A DNA stretch of 64,000 bases from an uncultured Bacteroidales bacterium (GCA_900315935.1 ONBB01000009.1:1-64000); one strand, 5' to 3'. Counted from the stretch's first letter, positions 47,461-56,694 are shown. Made by a program: numbers and translations. Notes: generated by a model not told the origin, from the letters alone.

Positions 47461-49758
47461 TTACCTTACTATCAGAATTTTAGCCACCGAACGGTTGTCG
47501 CCGTGCTCGTCGGAGGCGAAGACGTAGTAGACTCCGCTGGCCACCTTCTCACCGTTGTGCGTGCGACCATACCAGATGGCCTGGCCGCCGTGGGCGGTGG
47601 TGGAGTAGACGGTGTGGCCGGCGGCATCGGTGATATGTACCAAACCGTTGCGCGTGAGCCCCTTGATGGCGATAGGGCCGTCGTAGTCGGGCCGCACGGG
47701 GTTGGGGAAGGCATAGACCTCGGAGAGGGGGTTGGAGACGGCATAGGTGGCGGTGCCGCGGTAGACCTGCAGGCCACGGTCGGTGCCGACATACACCTCG
47801 CCTGTGCGCTCGTTGATGCCGAGGGCGACGATACGGTCGGAGAAGAGCGGACTGTTGGCCGTGGTGAAATGCTCCAGCTGGTCCATCCCGTTGGCCGACA
47901 GGAGGTAGAGGCCGCCGTTGGCGGTGCCCACCCACTTGCGGTTGGCGCCGTCGACGGCGATGGCGGTGATGCTCTCGTAGGCCATTAAATACTCATAGAA
48001 CTCACCATTGAAGATGGTGATGTTGTTGCAAGTAACGGGCGACATCTCCCCTGCCCCACCGTTGTTGAAGGCCTTGGAGCCATCGTAGATTACCTTTATT
48101 CCCTTGTTGGTGCCCAACCAAAGGGAACCACCCTGATCCTGCACCAGGGCGGTTACGGCATCGGTGTTGAGTTTGCTGCCGTTGTTGGGGTTGACGCGCG
48201 CCATACGGTTCTTGCCGTCGTGTACATATATTATATTGTTGCGGCCGAGGAACCATTTGTAGCCCGTTATGCTGTCCCACACCAACTTGTCCACTTCGGG
48301 CACGGAGACCATGGCCTCGGTGGAGAAGCGCTCCCATGTGCCGTCGGTGCGCCGCACGGCCAAGGCGTGGCTGCTCTGCGAGTTGAGCACCCAGAGGTCG
48401 CCCTGACGGTCAAATGCCACGGCGCCGGTGTTGAGCCTGGAGTAACTGCCCGAGGTATAGGGTACCAAGGCGCCGGCGGTGTTGGTCTCGTCGTAAAGCT
48501 GCTTCACCTGGTTGTCGCGCACCGAGGCTACACCGCAGCCCCAAAGGGCGACAACCATCTCGTTGGTGTCGAGCGGATTGACAGCCACATCCACCACGTC
48601 GGCGCAGCCGTCGAGCATGCCGTTAGAGAGGTCGAGGCCACTCCACCGGCCACCCGAAGCGGTAAGCAGGTTGGGGCTGATATAGGTATTGGCATAGGTG
48701 GCGGTGTGGCCACCGGGGCAGAGCATCATGCGGTAGTTGAAGGGTACCAGGCGGTAGGTGTTGTCGTGCGAGAAGGGGCCGTCGGGACGGAAGACATTGT
48801 AGCCATCGGCCGTGATGTGCATCAATCCTTCCCATTCGTGCCCCACCCACAGGGTGCCGTCCGACGCGGTTACGGCGTCGAAGGCCGAGAGACTGCCCCA
48901 GGCGTAAGAGCAGATACTGTCGTAGCATTCGAGGTTGGCGTTGTATTGCACCACACAGCGGTCGCGCGTGAGGGTTACCTTGCCGCCACCCACATGCACC
49001 GAGTTGATTACACCGCGGTTCCATGCGCGGTAGCCCGTGTCGGTGTGTGCATACAGGGTGAGTTGCAGCGGGTCGTAGGTGTGTCCGCCCAGCAGCAGGC
49101 GACCGCCGAAGTTCTCAAGCAGCGTGAGCGTGATGCCGTCCATGCGGCGGTCCACCTCCCAGCGGTCGCTGACCGAGGGGAAGCGTTCGCTGGCGGCGAG
49201 GCGCTTGAGACCCTCGCCGGTGGCGGCGTAGAGGCTGTCGCCCACAAAGGCGAGGTCGTAGACCGGCGTATGGGTGCCGCCGGCACCCAGGTACCAGGTC
49301 TCCTTGATTTCGTGCCGCGAGAGGTCGACCACCACCACACCGAAGCCGGTGGCGAGATACGCCCTGCCATTGGCGAAGCGGATATGGAAGATGCTTTTGT
49401 CGCCGGGTATCTCGCTGCGCTTGATGTCGGAGAGATTATAGGTGCGGCCGTCGGCGATGAGGTCGATATTGGAGTTGTTGTAGGCCACCACCAGACAGCG
49501 GTCGGCAACGCTGTAGGCCATGGCGGCAACGCCCACATCGCTGAGGCCGGCCCCTTTGGCCATGCGGGTCAGCGTGTTGTCCACCGTGTCGTAGCAGAAC
49601 ACGCCGCCACGGGCCGCGGCATAGACTCGGTCGCCCGCCAGCGCCACATGGTAGACGGTCGAGTAGTCCAGGCAGTCGCGCCACTTGCCGATGGCCACCT
49701 GGCCTCGGCCCACGGCCGCCATTGCCAGCAACAGCAGTATCAGTAACGTCCGTTTCAT
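47461..49758 (-). CDS. porZ: Type IX secretion component PorZ
   Basis: A 765-residue exported protein starting MKRTLLILLLLAMAAVGRGQ. Two seven-bladed-propeller-like regions (WRDCLDYSTVYHVALAGDRVYAAARGGVFCYD, GLSDVGVAAMAY, GTLWVGHEWEG, GGSLWLGTNKGIKVI) precede a C-terminal sorting domain (VYAFPNPVRPDYDGPIAIKG, YGRTHNGEKVASGVYYVFAS). This is the PorZ layout: a cell-surface part of the T9SS attachment complex that itself carries a T9SS signal and helps anchor cargo to A-LPS. It overlaps mreD by four bases. A GAGTTATGAGTTATGAG word run separates it from recO. Confidence 0.9.
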   Translation of the reverse strand: MKRTLLILLLLAMAAVGRGQVAIGKWRDCLDYSTVYHVALAGDRVYAAARGGVFCYDTVDNTLTRMAKGAGLSDVGVAAMAYSVADRCLVVAYNNSNIDLIADGRTYNLSDIKRSEIPGDKSIFHIRFANGRAYLATGFGVVVVDLSRHEIKETWYLGAGGTHTPVYDLAFVGDSLYAATGEGLKRLAASERFPSVSDRWEVDRRMDGITLTLLENFGGRLLLGGHTYDPLQLTLYAHTDTGYRAWNRGVINSVHVGGGKVTLTRDRCVVQYNANLECYDSICSYAWGSLSAFDAVTASDGTLWVGHEWEGLMHITADGYNVFRPDGPFSHDNTYRLVPFNYRMMLCPGGHTATYANTYISPNLLTASGGRWSGLDLSNGMLDGCADVVDVAVNPLDTNEMVVALWGCGVASVRDNQVKQLYDETNTAGALVPYTSGSYSRLNTGAVAFDRQGDLWVLNSQSSHALAVRRTDGTWERFSTEAMVSVPEVDKLVWDSITGYKWFLGRNNIIYVHDGKNRMARVNPNNGSKLNTDAVTALVQDQGGSLWLGTNKGIKVIYDGSKAFNNGGAGEMSPVTCNNITIFNGEFYEYLMAYESITAIAVDGANRKWVGTANGGLYLLSANGMDQLEHFTTANSPLFSDRIVALGINERTGEVYVGTDRGLQVYRGTATYAVSNPLSEVYAFPNPVRPDYDGPIAIKGLTRNGLVHITDAAGHTVYSTTAHGGQAIWYGRTHNGEKVASGVYYVFASDEHGDNRSVAKILIVR

Positions 49759-50270
49759 TGGTTGTCTTTCTTTAGGAAAACAAACTGGTAGAGCACCGCC
49801 AGCAGGGTGGTTACCAGGGTGCTGCACACCGTGGCCAGCAGCACGCCGCCAAAGCCGCGGAAGCCGAACAGCTCCGTCGTGTAGAACACCAGGTAGAATA
49901 CCGCCAGCAGGAGCATCAGGTAGCTGATGAAGTACTGCGGCGTAACGCTGTAGATGCTGGGGGTTGCGATGACCACGGGCTCGTTGCGCGTCAGGATGCG
50001 GTCCACGAAAAGGATGCGCAACATGGCCACCATGGTGCAGGCCAGGGCGTGGAAACCCAGCATGTTGCTCATCACATCCATCAGCAGACCCGTGCCGAAG
50101 GCGATGAGGAGCATCGGGATGCGGCGCGTGTCGGTGGGCAGCATGAGGATGAACAGCACGTAGAGCATCGGCATCACGTAGCCACCCAAGTACACATGGT
50201 TGAGCACCAACAGCTGCAGCAACATCAGCAGCGCAAAGCGTCCTATGATTCGCCATACCTGTTTAGTCAT
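49755..50270 (-). CDS. mreD: Rod shape-determining protein MreD
   Basis: A 171-residue protein with five to six membrane segments (LLMLLQLLVLNHVYLGGYVMPML, LYVLFILMLPTDTRR, FGTGLLMDVMSNMLGFHALACTMVAML). Bacteroidota MreD pattern. Overlaps mreC and porZ, so translation is coupled. Part of the elongasome with MreC; mreB, pbp2 and rodA are not in the window. Confidence 0.9.
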   Translation of the reverse strand: MTKQVWRIIGRFALLMLLQLLVLNHVYLGGYVMPMLYVLFILMLPTDTRRIPMLLIAFGTGLLMDVMSNMLGFHALACTMVAMLRILFVDRILTRNEPVVIATPSIYSVTPQYFISYLMLLLAVFYLVFYTTELFGFRGFGGVLLATVCSTLVTTLLAVLYQFVFLKKDNQ

Positions 50271-51111
50271 GACCCAGGGGATTAAGTGTGTGTTTCATAA
50301 GGGTGTCCTGTTCGGCGCGGAAGCGGTTGTTGATGATGTAGACGTGGTCCAGCTTGTTGAAGTCGGTGGCCAGCCTGATGCGCACCTTGTAGAAGCCGCT
50401 GCCGGAGAGAGTCTCGGCCTCCTCGACATAGCCCACGGCGATGCCCTCGGGGAAGTCGCCCGCCAGGCCGGAGGTGATGATGGTGTCGCCCTCGTTGAAC
50501 TGATGGGTGGTGGGCACATCGACCACCTGTGCATAGCGGTAGTCGAGGCCGTCCCACACCAGCGAGCCGCTGATGCCGGTGCGCTTCACGCGCACACTGT
50601 TGCGGCTGTCCGAGTGGAGCACGGGCATGATGGTGGCGAAGTTGTCCGACACCGACATCACCACGCCCACGATGCCGCCAGGCGAGATGACAGCCATGTC
50701 GGGCTCGAGGCCGTGGGTGCGGCCTTTGTTTATCATGATGTAGTTGTTCTGCTGGCTCCACGAGTTCTTGATGACCCGCGCCTCGGTGTAGCTGTAGCGC
50801 TGCAGGTAGACGGTGTCGTTCACCTCGAACTCGCGGTCGCTGAAGCTGATGTAGGAGGACTCCATCTGTGCGCGCAGCAGGGCGTTCTCGGCGGCCAGGC
50901 GGTCGTTCTCGGCCTTGAGGCCGAAGTAGCCGCCCACGCTGTTCACACCGCTGTACCACTCGCCCGCCACGCTGTTGGTCCAGGCGATAAGGCGCGAGCT
51001 CTGGTAATAGCTCGTCCGCGCCATCAGCACCAGGCTGACCGCCACCAGCAGGAGGAAGACCAGCACGTAGTCGTAGTCCTTGACCAGTCGTATAATCCGA
51101 TTCTCACTCAT
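50263..51111 (-). CDS. mreC: Rod shape-determining protein MreC
   Basis: A 282-residue protein: N-terminal membrane helix (YVLVFLLLVAVSLVLMA), coiled coil (LKAENDRLAAENALLRAQM) and periplasmic beta domains with YIMINKGRTHGLEPDMAVISPGGIVGVV and GDTIITSGLAGDFPEGIAVG. Organises peptidoglycan synthesis with MreD. Overlaps both neighbours by eight bases. Confidence 0.94.
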   Translation of the reverse strand: MSENRIIRLVKDYDYVLVFLLLVAVSLVLMARTSYYQSSRLIAWTNSVAGEWYSGVNSVGGYFGLKAENDRLAAENALLRAQMESSYISFSDREFEVNDTVYLQRYSYTEARVIKNSWSQQNNYIMINKGRTHGLEPDMAVISPGGIVGVVMSVSDNFATIMPVLHSDSRNSVRVKRTGISGSLVWDGLDYRYAQVVDVPTTHQFNEGDTIITSGLAGDFPEGIAVGYVEEAETLSGSGFYKVRIRLATDFNKLDHVYIINNRFRAEQDTLMKHTLNPLGHD

Positions 51112-51667
51112 CGAGGAAGGCTTCTACCACACGGCGGGTCTCGTCGACGGCCTTTTGCAGGTCGTCGTTCACAATGGTTACGTCGAAGCGCGGGGCCTGC
51201 TTCAACTCCTCGGCGCTGCGGCCGAGGCGCTTGACGATGGCCTCCTCGCTGTCGGTGCCGCGGCTGCGCAGGCGCTGCTCCAGCACCTCGAGGCTGGGCG
51301 GCATCACAAATATCGACAGGGCCTGCTGGCCGAAGTACTGCTTGAGGTTGCTGCCACCGTTCACATCCACGTCGAAGACTATCGTCTTCCCTTCGGCCCA
51401 GATGCGCTCCACCTCGCTCTTGAGGGTGCCGTAGCAGGTGCCCTGGTAGACCTCCTCCCACTCCAGGAAGTCGCCCGCCGCGACGCGCTGGCGGAACTCC
51501 TCCTGGCTGAGGAAGTAGTAGTCGTGGCCGTGCCGCTCGTCGCCGCGCGGCTGGCGCGAGGTGGCCGAGATGCTGAAGTCGAAGCAGTCGAAGTACCGCA
51601 TCAACTCCTTGATAATCGTCGTCTTGCCGCAGCCCGACGGTGCCGAGAACAATATCGCCTTACCCAT
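51104..51667 (-). CDS. gmk: Guanylate kinase
   Basis: A 187-residue enzyme phosphorylating GMP to GDP. P-loop APSGCGKTT near the N-terminus, SATSRQPRGDERHGHDYYFLS (GMP-binding), FLEWEEVYQGTCYGT, FDVDVNGGSNLKQYF. Start ATG 51667 is followed at once by the kinase fold; the upstream in-frame ATG adds only eight low-value residues. Next to mreC, as often in Bacteroidota. Confidence 0.94.
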   Translation of the reverse strand: MGKAILFSAPSGCGKTTIIKELMRYFDCFDFSISATSRQPRGDERHGHDYYFLSQEEFRQRVAAGDFLEWEEVYQGTCYGTLKSEVERIWAEGKTIVFDVDVNGGSNLKQYFGQQALSIFVMPPSLEVLEQRLRSRGTDSEEAIVKRLGRSAEELKQAPRFDVTIVNDDLQKAVDETRRVVEAFLDE

Positions 51668-51674
51668 CGCGCTG

Positions 51675-52667
51675 CTAGAATTTCTTGTCAAACACCGAGT
51701 AGAAGGTCTTCACCGCCAGCGACCCCTCGTCCCAGCGGTACTGCGCCGCCGTCTCGTTGACGCAGAGCAGGGCCTCGTCGCGGTTGTCGATGGCGTTGAG
51801 CCGCAGGATGAAGTCGTTGTATGCCTTCATGTTGTTGTGGAACAGCTCGCTCATGAAGCTGAACTTGTCGTTGATGTTGATCACCGTGCGCAGGTCGCTC
51901 ACCTTGTGCTGGCTGCTGACGGCCGACTGCTGTCCGCTGACGGCCGACTGCGCGCCCAGCGTGTCGCCTAGGGTGCGCACCGTGGGCTGCTCCTCGACGG
52001 GGCGCTTCAGGTAGTCCAGCAGCGACGCCTGGCCACCGGCCGCCACCACGGGGTCGGGGGTGGGTGAGGCGTGGGGAGTTTCCACGGGGGCAGGCTCCGG
52101 CTCGGGAGTGGGCTCGGGTGCCGGCTCGTTCATCTTGGACTCCACAATTATCTCGTCGAAGAGGAGGCTGTTGCCATTGGCCTCCAGGTCCTCCATCAGG
52201 GAGGCGGAGTGAGTGTTGAGCGCAGAGGCTTGGGGAGCCTCCACGGGTGCCGGCTCGGGGGCTGCCACGGGCTCGGGTTCAGGGGCAACCACAGGTTCGG
52301 CCACCGGCTCGGGAACCACCTCGAGTTCGGGAACCACTTCGGGCTCGGGAGCCACCTCGGGTTCAGGCTCCGGCTCGGGCTGGGGCTCAGGCACCGCAGC
52401 CACGACAGGTTCAGGCACCGCCATGGCGGCCATGGTGGCCATCACGGTCGACGACAGTATCTCCTCGTCGGGCCTGGGAGCCGTTGCCGCCGGCAGGCTG
52501 CCACCCACCTCCATGCGAATCGCCACGCTGTAAATCCGACGCAACTCCTCCATCAGCAGGTCGCGCTCTATGGCCGACACCTCGCCCTCATGCGCCACGA
52601 TACGATTCGCCACAGCGCACAGCCGCTGCATGCCCTCTGTCAGTTCTTTGATGCTGTTTTTCATCAT
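51675..52667 (-). CDS. Pro/Glu-rich protein of unknown function
   Basis: A 330-residue Bacteroidales-type hypothetical. N-terminal helical part (SIKELTEGMQRLCAVANRIVAHEGEVSAIERDLLMEELRRIY), then a long Pro-Glu-Ala-Val repeat linker (about 80-215) and a conserved C-terminal block (DLRTVININDKFSFMSELFHNNMKAYNDFILRLNAI). No membrane segment or signal peptide, so probably cytoplasmic. Residues 238-250 (AQSAVSGQQSAVS) derive from duplicated CAGTCGGCCGTCAGC words. Seven bases upstream of gmk. Function unknown. Confidence 0.75.
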   Translation of the reverse strand: MMKNSIKELTEGMQRLCAVANRIVAHEGEVSAIERDLLMEELRRIYSVAIRMEVGGSLPAATAPRPDEEILSSTVMATMAAMAVPEPVVAAVPEPQPEPEPEPEVAPEPEVVPELEVVPEPVAEPVVAPEPEPVAAPEPAPVEAPQASALNTHSASLMEDLEANGNSLLFDEIIVESKMNEPAPEPTPEPEPAPVETPHASPTPDPVVAAGGQASLLDYLKRPVEEQPTVRTLGDTLGAQSAVSGQQSAVSSQHKVSDLRTVININDKFSFMSELFHNNMKAYNDFILRLNAIDNRDEALLCVNETAAQYRWDEGSLAVKTFYSVFDKKF

Positions 52668-52924
52668 GATATATTCGTTTATTCTTTTGATAACAAGACA
52701 CTTGCACCACTTCCACAGTGCAAAATTTCATCCGTAAAATTACAACATTTTTCCCATCCGCACGGCACCCTCCCGAAAAAGTTATCAAACACCCCGGTTA
52801 ATAACTTCCACCGGCCAAAAACACCCCCATCCCCCCTCCATCGACCCATTCTGCACAATGAACCATATATACCACTGAAAACAAGCATACTAACCGCACT
52901 CCACCCAGTTTCCCACGAGAACAT

Positions 52925-53000
52925 GGTACCATAAGCTTCCATATCCTTCCAGTGCCTTTGTATTCCCCTACCGTTCCCCTACCATTCCCCTACCGTCCCT
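52925..53000 (-). repeat. TAGGGGAA intergenic repeat, copy 4
   Basis: Minus strand: three GGTAGGGGAA units (AGGGACGGTAGGGGAATGGT, AGGGGAACGGTAGGGGAATA), then CAAAGGCACTGGAAGGATAT and GGAAGCTTATGGTACC. Near-identical to copy 3. Confidence 0.9.
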
Positions 53001-53064
53001 CTCCCGAAACGGACCCTTTTTAAACTAATTTTAAATAAAATTTTGCCATGTCACACATTCTTCG

Positions 53065-53072
53065 TACCTTTG
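53065..53072 (+). promoter_or_regulatory. -7 box TACCTTTG
   Basis: TACCTTTGCACC, 27 bases before the start codon at 53099. Confidence 0.65.
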
Positions 53073-53098
53073 CACCGAATTTCAAACACCCAAAAAGT

Positions 53099-53824
53099 AT
53101 GTCAGACACACTGGTCATCACCCCCACCTATAACGAGAAGGAGAACATCGAGCGCATCATCCGCTACGTCTTCTCGCTGCCCAAAACCTTCCACATGCTC
53201 ATCGTCGAGGACAACTCGCCCGACGGCACGGCCGACATCGTCAAGCGCCTCATGCAGGAGTTCCCCGACCGCCTCTTCATCCGCGAGCGCAAAGGCAAGC
53301 TGGGCCTCGGCACCGCCTACCTCGACGGCATGCGCTGGGGCCTGGAGCACGGCTACGACTACATGATCGAGATGGACGCCGACTTCAGCCACAACCCCGA
53401 CGATCTGGTGCGCCTCTACGACGCCTGCGCCACCGGCAAGGGCGACGTCGCCGTCGGCAGCCGCTACGTCGACGGCAAAATCTCCGTCGTCAACTGGCCC
53501 ATGGGACGCCTCATGATGTCCTACTTCGCCTCCAAATACGTCCGCCTCGTTACCGGCATGCGCGTCGCCGACGCCACCGCCGGCTACGTATGCTGGACAC
53601 GCCGCGTGCTGGAACGCATGAAGTTCGACAAAGTCAAGTTCATCGGCTACGCCTTCCAGATCGAGATGAAGTACACCGCCACGCGCCTCGGCTTCAAGGT
53701 GTGCGAAGTGCCCATCGTCTTCACCGACCGCGTCCTCGGCACCTCCAAGATGAGCATGAAGATATTCAAAGAAGCCTTCTTCGGCGTCATCAGCTTGCGC
53801 TTCCGCAACTGGAAAGAGTACTGA
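53099..53824 (+). CDS. Polyprenol-phosphate mannosyltransferase-like GT2 enzyme
   Basis: A 241-residue GT-A glycosyltransferase: LVITPTYNEKENIERII, IVEDNSPDGTADIV, KLGLGTAYLDGMRWGLEHGY, and the metal motif EMDADFSHNPDDL (DAD). The DxSHxP pattern and length match dolichol-phosphate-mannose synthase (DPM1) type enzymes. No C-terminal membrane segments. It would make a polyprenyl-phosphate-mannose donor for periplasmic or surface glycosylation. ATG 53099 fits the family start. Confidence 0.92.
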   Translation: MSDTLVITPTYNEKENIERIIRYVFSLPKTFHMLIVEDNSPDGTADIVKRLMQEFPDRLFIRERKGKLGLGTAYLDGMRWGLEHGYDYMIEMDADFSHNPDDLVRLYDACATGKGDVAVGSRYVDGKISVVNWPMGRLMMSYFASKYVRLVTGMRVADATAGYVCWTRRVLERMKFDKVKFIGYAFQIEMKYTATRLGFKVCEVPIVFTDRVLGTSKMSMKIFKEAFFGVISLRFRNWKEY

Positions 53825-53830
53825 TTTCCA

Positions 53831-53879
53831 ATCCTCCTACTCGCCTTCGGCTCGTGAAATCTTGTGAATCTTGTAAATT
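53831..53879 (-). repeat. Left inverted flank of the GxxExxY gene
   Basis: ATCCTCCTACTCGCCTTCGG then CTCGTGAAATCTTGTGAATC and TTGTAAATT. Its reverse complement (AATTTACAAGATTCACAAGA..., GAGTAGGAGGAT) matches the unit at 54304-54352 with few changes, so the gene 53880-54272 is bracketed by inverted copies. Confidence 0.8.
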
Positions 53880-54272
53880 ATGCTGACGCACGAGGCCATG
53901 TATGATTTAATGTACGAAGTCAGGGGTGCGGCTATGGCGGTTTACAACCATTTCGGCCCCGGATTGCTCGAATCGGTGTACGAAAAGGCGATGGTGCAGG
54001 AGCTGAAACTGAGAGGTCTGAAGGCTGAATCCCAGGTTCCATTGGAAATAATGTACAAAGGAGCCAAGATAGGAGATGAGCTAAAGCTGGACCTGTTAGT
54101 TGAGGACGAACTGATAGTTGAGCTGAAATCGGTGGAGGAAATAAAAGACGTCTACTACAAGCAATTGAGAACATACTTGAAACTTCTGGACAAGGAAGAG
54201 GGTCTGCTCATCAACTTTGGCGAGTACGACTTGACGAAAGGCATGCGACGGGTAACACTGAAAGGACATTAA
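53880..54272 (+). CDS. GxxExxY protein (PD-(D/E)xK nuclease-like)
   Basis: A 130-residue protein with the naming motif G28-LL-E31-SV-Y34 in HFGPGLLESVYEKAMVQEL. A possible PD-(D/E)xK core follows: D71 in DELKLDLLVEDE and E81-L-K83 in LIVELKSVEEI, then QLRTYLKLLDKEEGLLINFG. Such proteins are common in Bacteroidota and have no established function; nuclease activity is a fold-based inference. The gene is flanked by inverted copies of an ACAAGATTTACAAGATTTCG repeat, begins directly after the left copy, and is followed by four tandem units. This context suggests a small mobile or repeat-linked cassette. Confidence 0.88.
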   Translation: MLTHEAMYDLMYEVRGAAMAVYNHFGPGLLESVYEKAMVQELKLRGLKAESQVPLEIMYKGAKIGDELKLDLLVEDELIVELKSVEEIKDVYYKQLRTYLKLLDKEEGLLINFGEYDLTKGMRRVTLKGH

Positions 54273-54283
54273 CAACAACCTGC

Positions 54284-54687
54284 GTAGCCGCCGCGAAGCG
54301 AAAAAATTTACAAGATTTACAAGATTTCGCGAGCGCAGCGAGCAGGAGAATATAAAGAGAATAAAAAAGATCAACCGAGAAACAACGTAGCCACGCGAAG
54401 CGAAAATCTACAAGATCCACAAGATCTCGCGAGCGCAGCAAGCAGGAGAATATAAAGAGAATAAAAAAATCAACCGAGATACAACGTAGCCGCGCGAAGC
54501 GAAATAATCTACAAGATCCACAAGATCTCGCGAGCGCAGCGAGCAGGAGAATATAAAGAGAATAAAAAAGATCAACCGAGATCCAACGTAGCCACGCGAA
54601 GCGAAATAATCTACAAGATCTACGAGATCTCGCGAGCGCAGCGAGCAGGAGAATATAAAGAGAATAAAAAAGATCAACCGAGATACA
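54284..54687 (+). repeat. Four tandem ~101-bp units between GxxExxY and DPP IV
   Basis: Units begin at GTAGCC positions 54284, 54387, 54486 and 54588 and the last ends at the DPP IV ATG (54688). Each has CGCGAAGCGAAA, CTACAAGATCCACAAGATCT, CGCGAGCGCAGCGAGCAGGA, GAATATAAAGAGAATAAAAA and GATCAACCGAGAT. No unique spacers, so it is not a CRISPR. The last unit supplies the leader of the DPP IV gene. Confidence 0.95.
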
Positions 54688-56694
54688 ATGAGAAAGACAC
54701 TACTGACCCTGGCGGCCCTGCTCTGCGCCGCCACGACGATGGCGCAGGAGAAGCTCCTGCAGTGGGACCAACTGATGGACCGCGGCCTCTACCCGCAGCG
54801 CGAGATGATGAGCTTCATCTTCGCCCCCGACGGCAAGACCGTCACCTACTACAAAGGCGGCGACGACAAAGGCTACTACGGCTTCGACGGCAAGCGCGAG
54901 TTCAAACTCACCGATGCCCAGCAAGACTGGCGCAAGCCGCAGAACCACGACCCCAAGCTTGAAGAGCGTGTCGAACTGAAGGAGGGCAGCCTCTATGTCG
55001 ACGGCACCCTCGTGGAGCGTGGCGACGGCTACAACATCGTCCTCGGCGAGAGTGTGCACCGCAACGAGTTCGGCATCAACGGCGGCCTCTTCTGGTCGCC
55101 CAAGGCTTCAAAGCTGGCTTTCTACCGCATGGACCAGAGCATGGTTCTCGACTACCCCATCGTCAACACCAAGGCCCGCCAGGCCGAGGTGCGCAACATC
55201 AAGTACCCCATGGCCGGCATGAAGAGCCACGAGGTTACCGTCGGCGTATGGGACGCTTCGGCCAAGCAGCTCGTCTACCTCAACACCGCCCGCGACACCA
55301 CCGTCCACGAACGCGAGATGTACCTCACCAACATCGCCTGGAGCCCCGACGAGCGGTTTGTCTTCATCGCCAAGGTGAACCGCGAGCAGAACCACATGTG
55401 GCTCGAGCAGTACGACGCCACGACTGGTGCCTTCATGAAGGTGCTCTTCGAGGAGTCCCATTCCCGCTACGTGGAGCCCTGCGAGCCCATGATCTTCACC
55501 CCCAAGGGCGACCAGTTCCTCTGGTTCAGCATGCGCGACGGCTACAAGCACCTCTATCTATATAATATGGATGGCACGCTCGTGAAGCAGGTTACCAAGG
55601 GTGAGTACGAGGTCGAGGGCTTCATCCAGTTCGACAAGAAGGGCGAGCATATCTTCATCTATGCCAACAAGGACAACCCCGCCGGCCGCGACGCCTACCG
55701 TGTCAGCCTGAAGAACGGCATGATGTGGCGCCTCACCACGGATGACGGCACCCACAGTGTGGCCATCAACGAGGCGGGCGACTGCTTCGTGGATGTCTAC
55801 TCATCGGTCAGCGTGCCGGCCCGCGCCATGTGGAACAGCGTTAAATACGGCAGCAAAGGCCAGTTCAGCAAACAGTCGGCCCGCGAACTCTACCGCTCCG
55901 AGAACCCGCTAAAGGACTACGCCATGCCCACCGTCAAACTCGGCACCATCAAGGCTGCCGACGGCAAGACTGACCTCTACTATCGCCTTATCACGCCTCC
56001 CAATATGGAGCCAGGTAAGAAATACCCGACGCTGGTTTATGTCTACGGCGGCCCCCACTCGCAGCTCGTTACCGACAGCTGGCTCGGCGGCGGCAACCTC
56101 TACTTCCTGTTCCTCGCCCAGCAGGGCTATGTGGTCTTCACCGTCGACAACCGTGGCACCGACAACCGCGGCTTCGAGTTCGAGAGCTGCACGCATCGCC
56201 GCCTCGGCGAGATCGAGATGGCCGACCAGATGGAGGGTGTCAAGTTCCTCAAGTCGCTTCCCTACGTGGACGAGAACCGCATTGGCGTCGAGGGCTGGAG
56301 CTTCGGCGGCTTCATGACCATCACCATGAAGCTGGCGCACCCCGAGGTGTTCAAGGTAGGCTGCGCCGGCGGCCCCGTCATCGACTGGAAGTGGTACGAA
56401 ATCATGTACGGCGAGCGCTACATGGACACCCCGCAGGAGAACCCCGACGGCTACGCCGCCACCAGCCTGCTCGACAAGGCCAAGGACCTCGAGGGGCGCC
56501 TGCTGGTCATCCACGGCGCGGAGGACAACACCGTGGTCTGGCAGCACTCGCTGGAGTTCATCGAGCGCTGCATCAACAACCTCAAGCAGGTCGACTACTT
56601 CGCCTACCCGCACCACGAGCACAACGTCCTCGGCCGCGAACGCCTCCACCTCTACAAAAAGATGTTCGACTACTACGAGACCTTCCTGAAATAG
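54688..56694 (+). CDS. Dipeptidyl peptidase IV-like S9 protease
   Basis: A 668-residue exported protein (signal peptide to TTMAQ). N-terminal propeller (SFIFAPDGKTVTYYKGGDDKG, INGGLFWSPKASKLAFYRMD, HEVTVGVWD) and C-terminal alpha/beta-hydrolase with GWSFGG (Ser538), HGAEDNTV (Asp613) and PHHEHNV (His645). DPP IV enzymes release X-Pro dipeptides in the periplasm and are typical of peptide-using Bacteroidales. The start codon follows the last tandem repeat unit directly, so its 5' leader is repeat DNA. Confidence 0.93.
   Translation: MRKTLLTLAALLCAATTMAQEKLLQWDQLMDRGLYPQREMMSFIFAPDGKTVTYYKGGDDKGYYGFDGKREFKLTDAQQDWRKPQNHDPKLEERVELKEGSLYVDGTLVERGDGYNIVLGESVHRNEFGINGGLFWSPKASKLAFYRMDQSMVLDYPIVNTKARQAEVRNIKYPMAGMKSHEVTVGVWDASAKQLVYLNTARDTTVHEREMYLTNIAWSPDERFVFIAKVNREQNHMWLEQYDATTGAFMKVLFEESHSRYVEPCEPMIFTPKGDQFLWFSMRDGYKHLYLYNMDGTLVKQVTKGEYEVEGFIQFDKKGEHIFIYANKDNPAGRDAYRVSLKNGMMWRLTTDDGTHSVAINEAGDCFVDVYSSVSVPARAMWNSVKYGSKGQFSKQSARELYRSENPLKDYAMPTVKLGTIKAADGKTDLYYRLITPPNMEPGKKYPTLVYVYGGPHSQLVTDSWLGGGNLYFLFLAQQGYVVFTVDNRGTDNRGFEFESCTHRRLGEIEMADQMEGVKFLKSLPYVDENRIGVEGWSFGGFMTITMKLAHPEVFKVGCAGGPVIDWKWYEIMYGERYMDTPQENPDGYAATSLLDKAKDLEGRLLVIHGAEDNTVVWQHSLEFIERCINNLKQVDYFAYPHHEHNVLGRERLHLYKKMFDYYETFLK

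Larger units (their letters stand above)
52668..53098. other. Divergent intergenic region with repeat and promoter
   Basis: This 431-base gap has an AT-rich part next to the Pro/Glu-rich gene (no clear -7 box), the TAGGGGAA repeat copy 4 and, on the plus side, the promoter at 53065. I see no gene in it. Confidence 0.6.

Noticed and set aside
54284..54687. Possible CRISPR array
   Set aside because: The ~101-bp units follow each other without unique spacers, and no cas gene is in the window.
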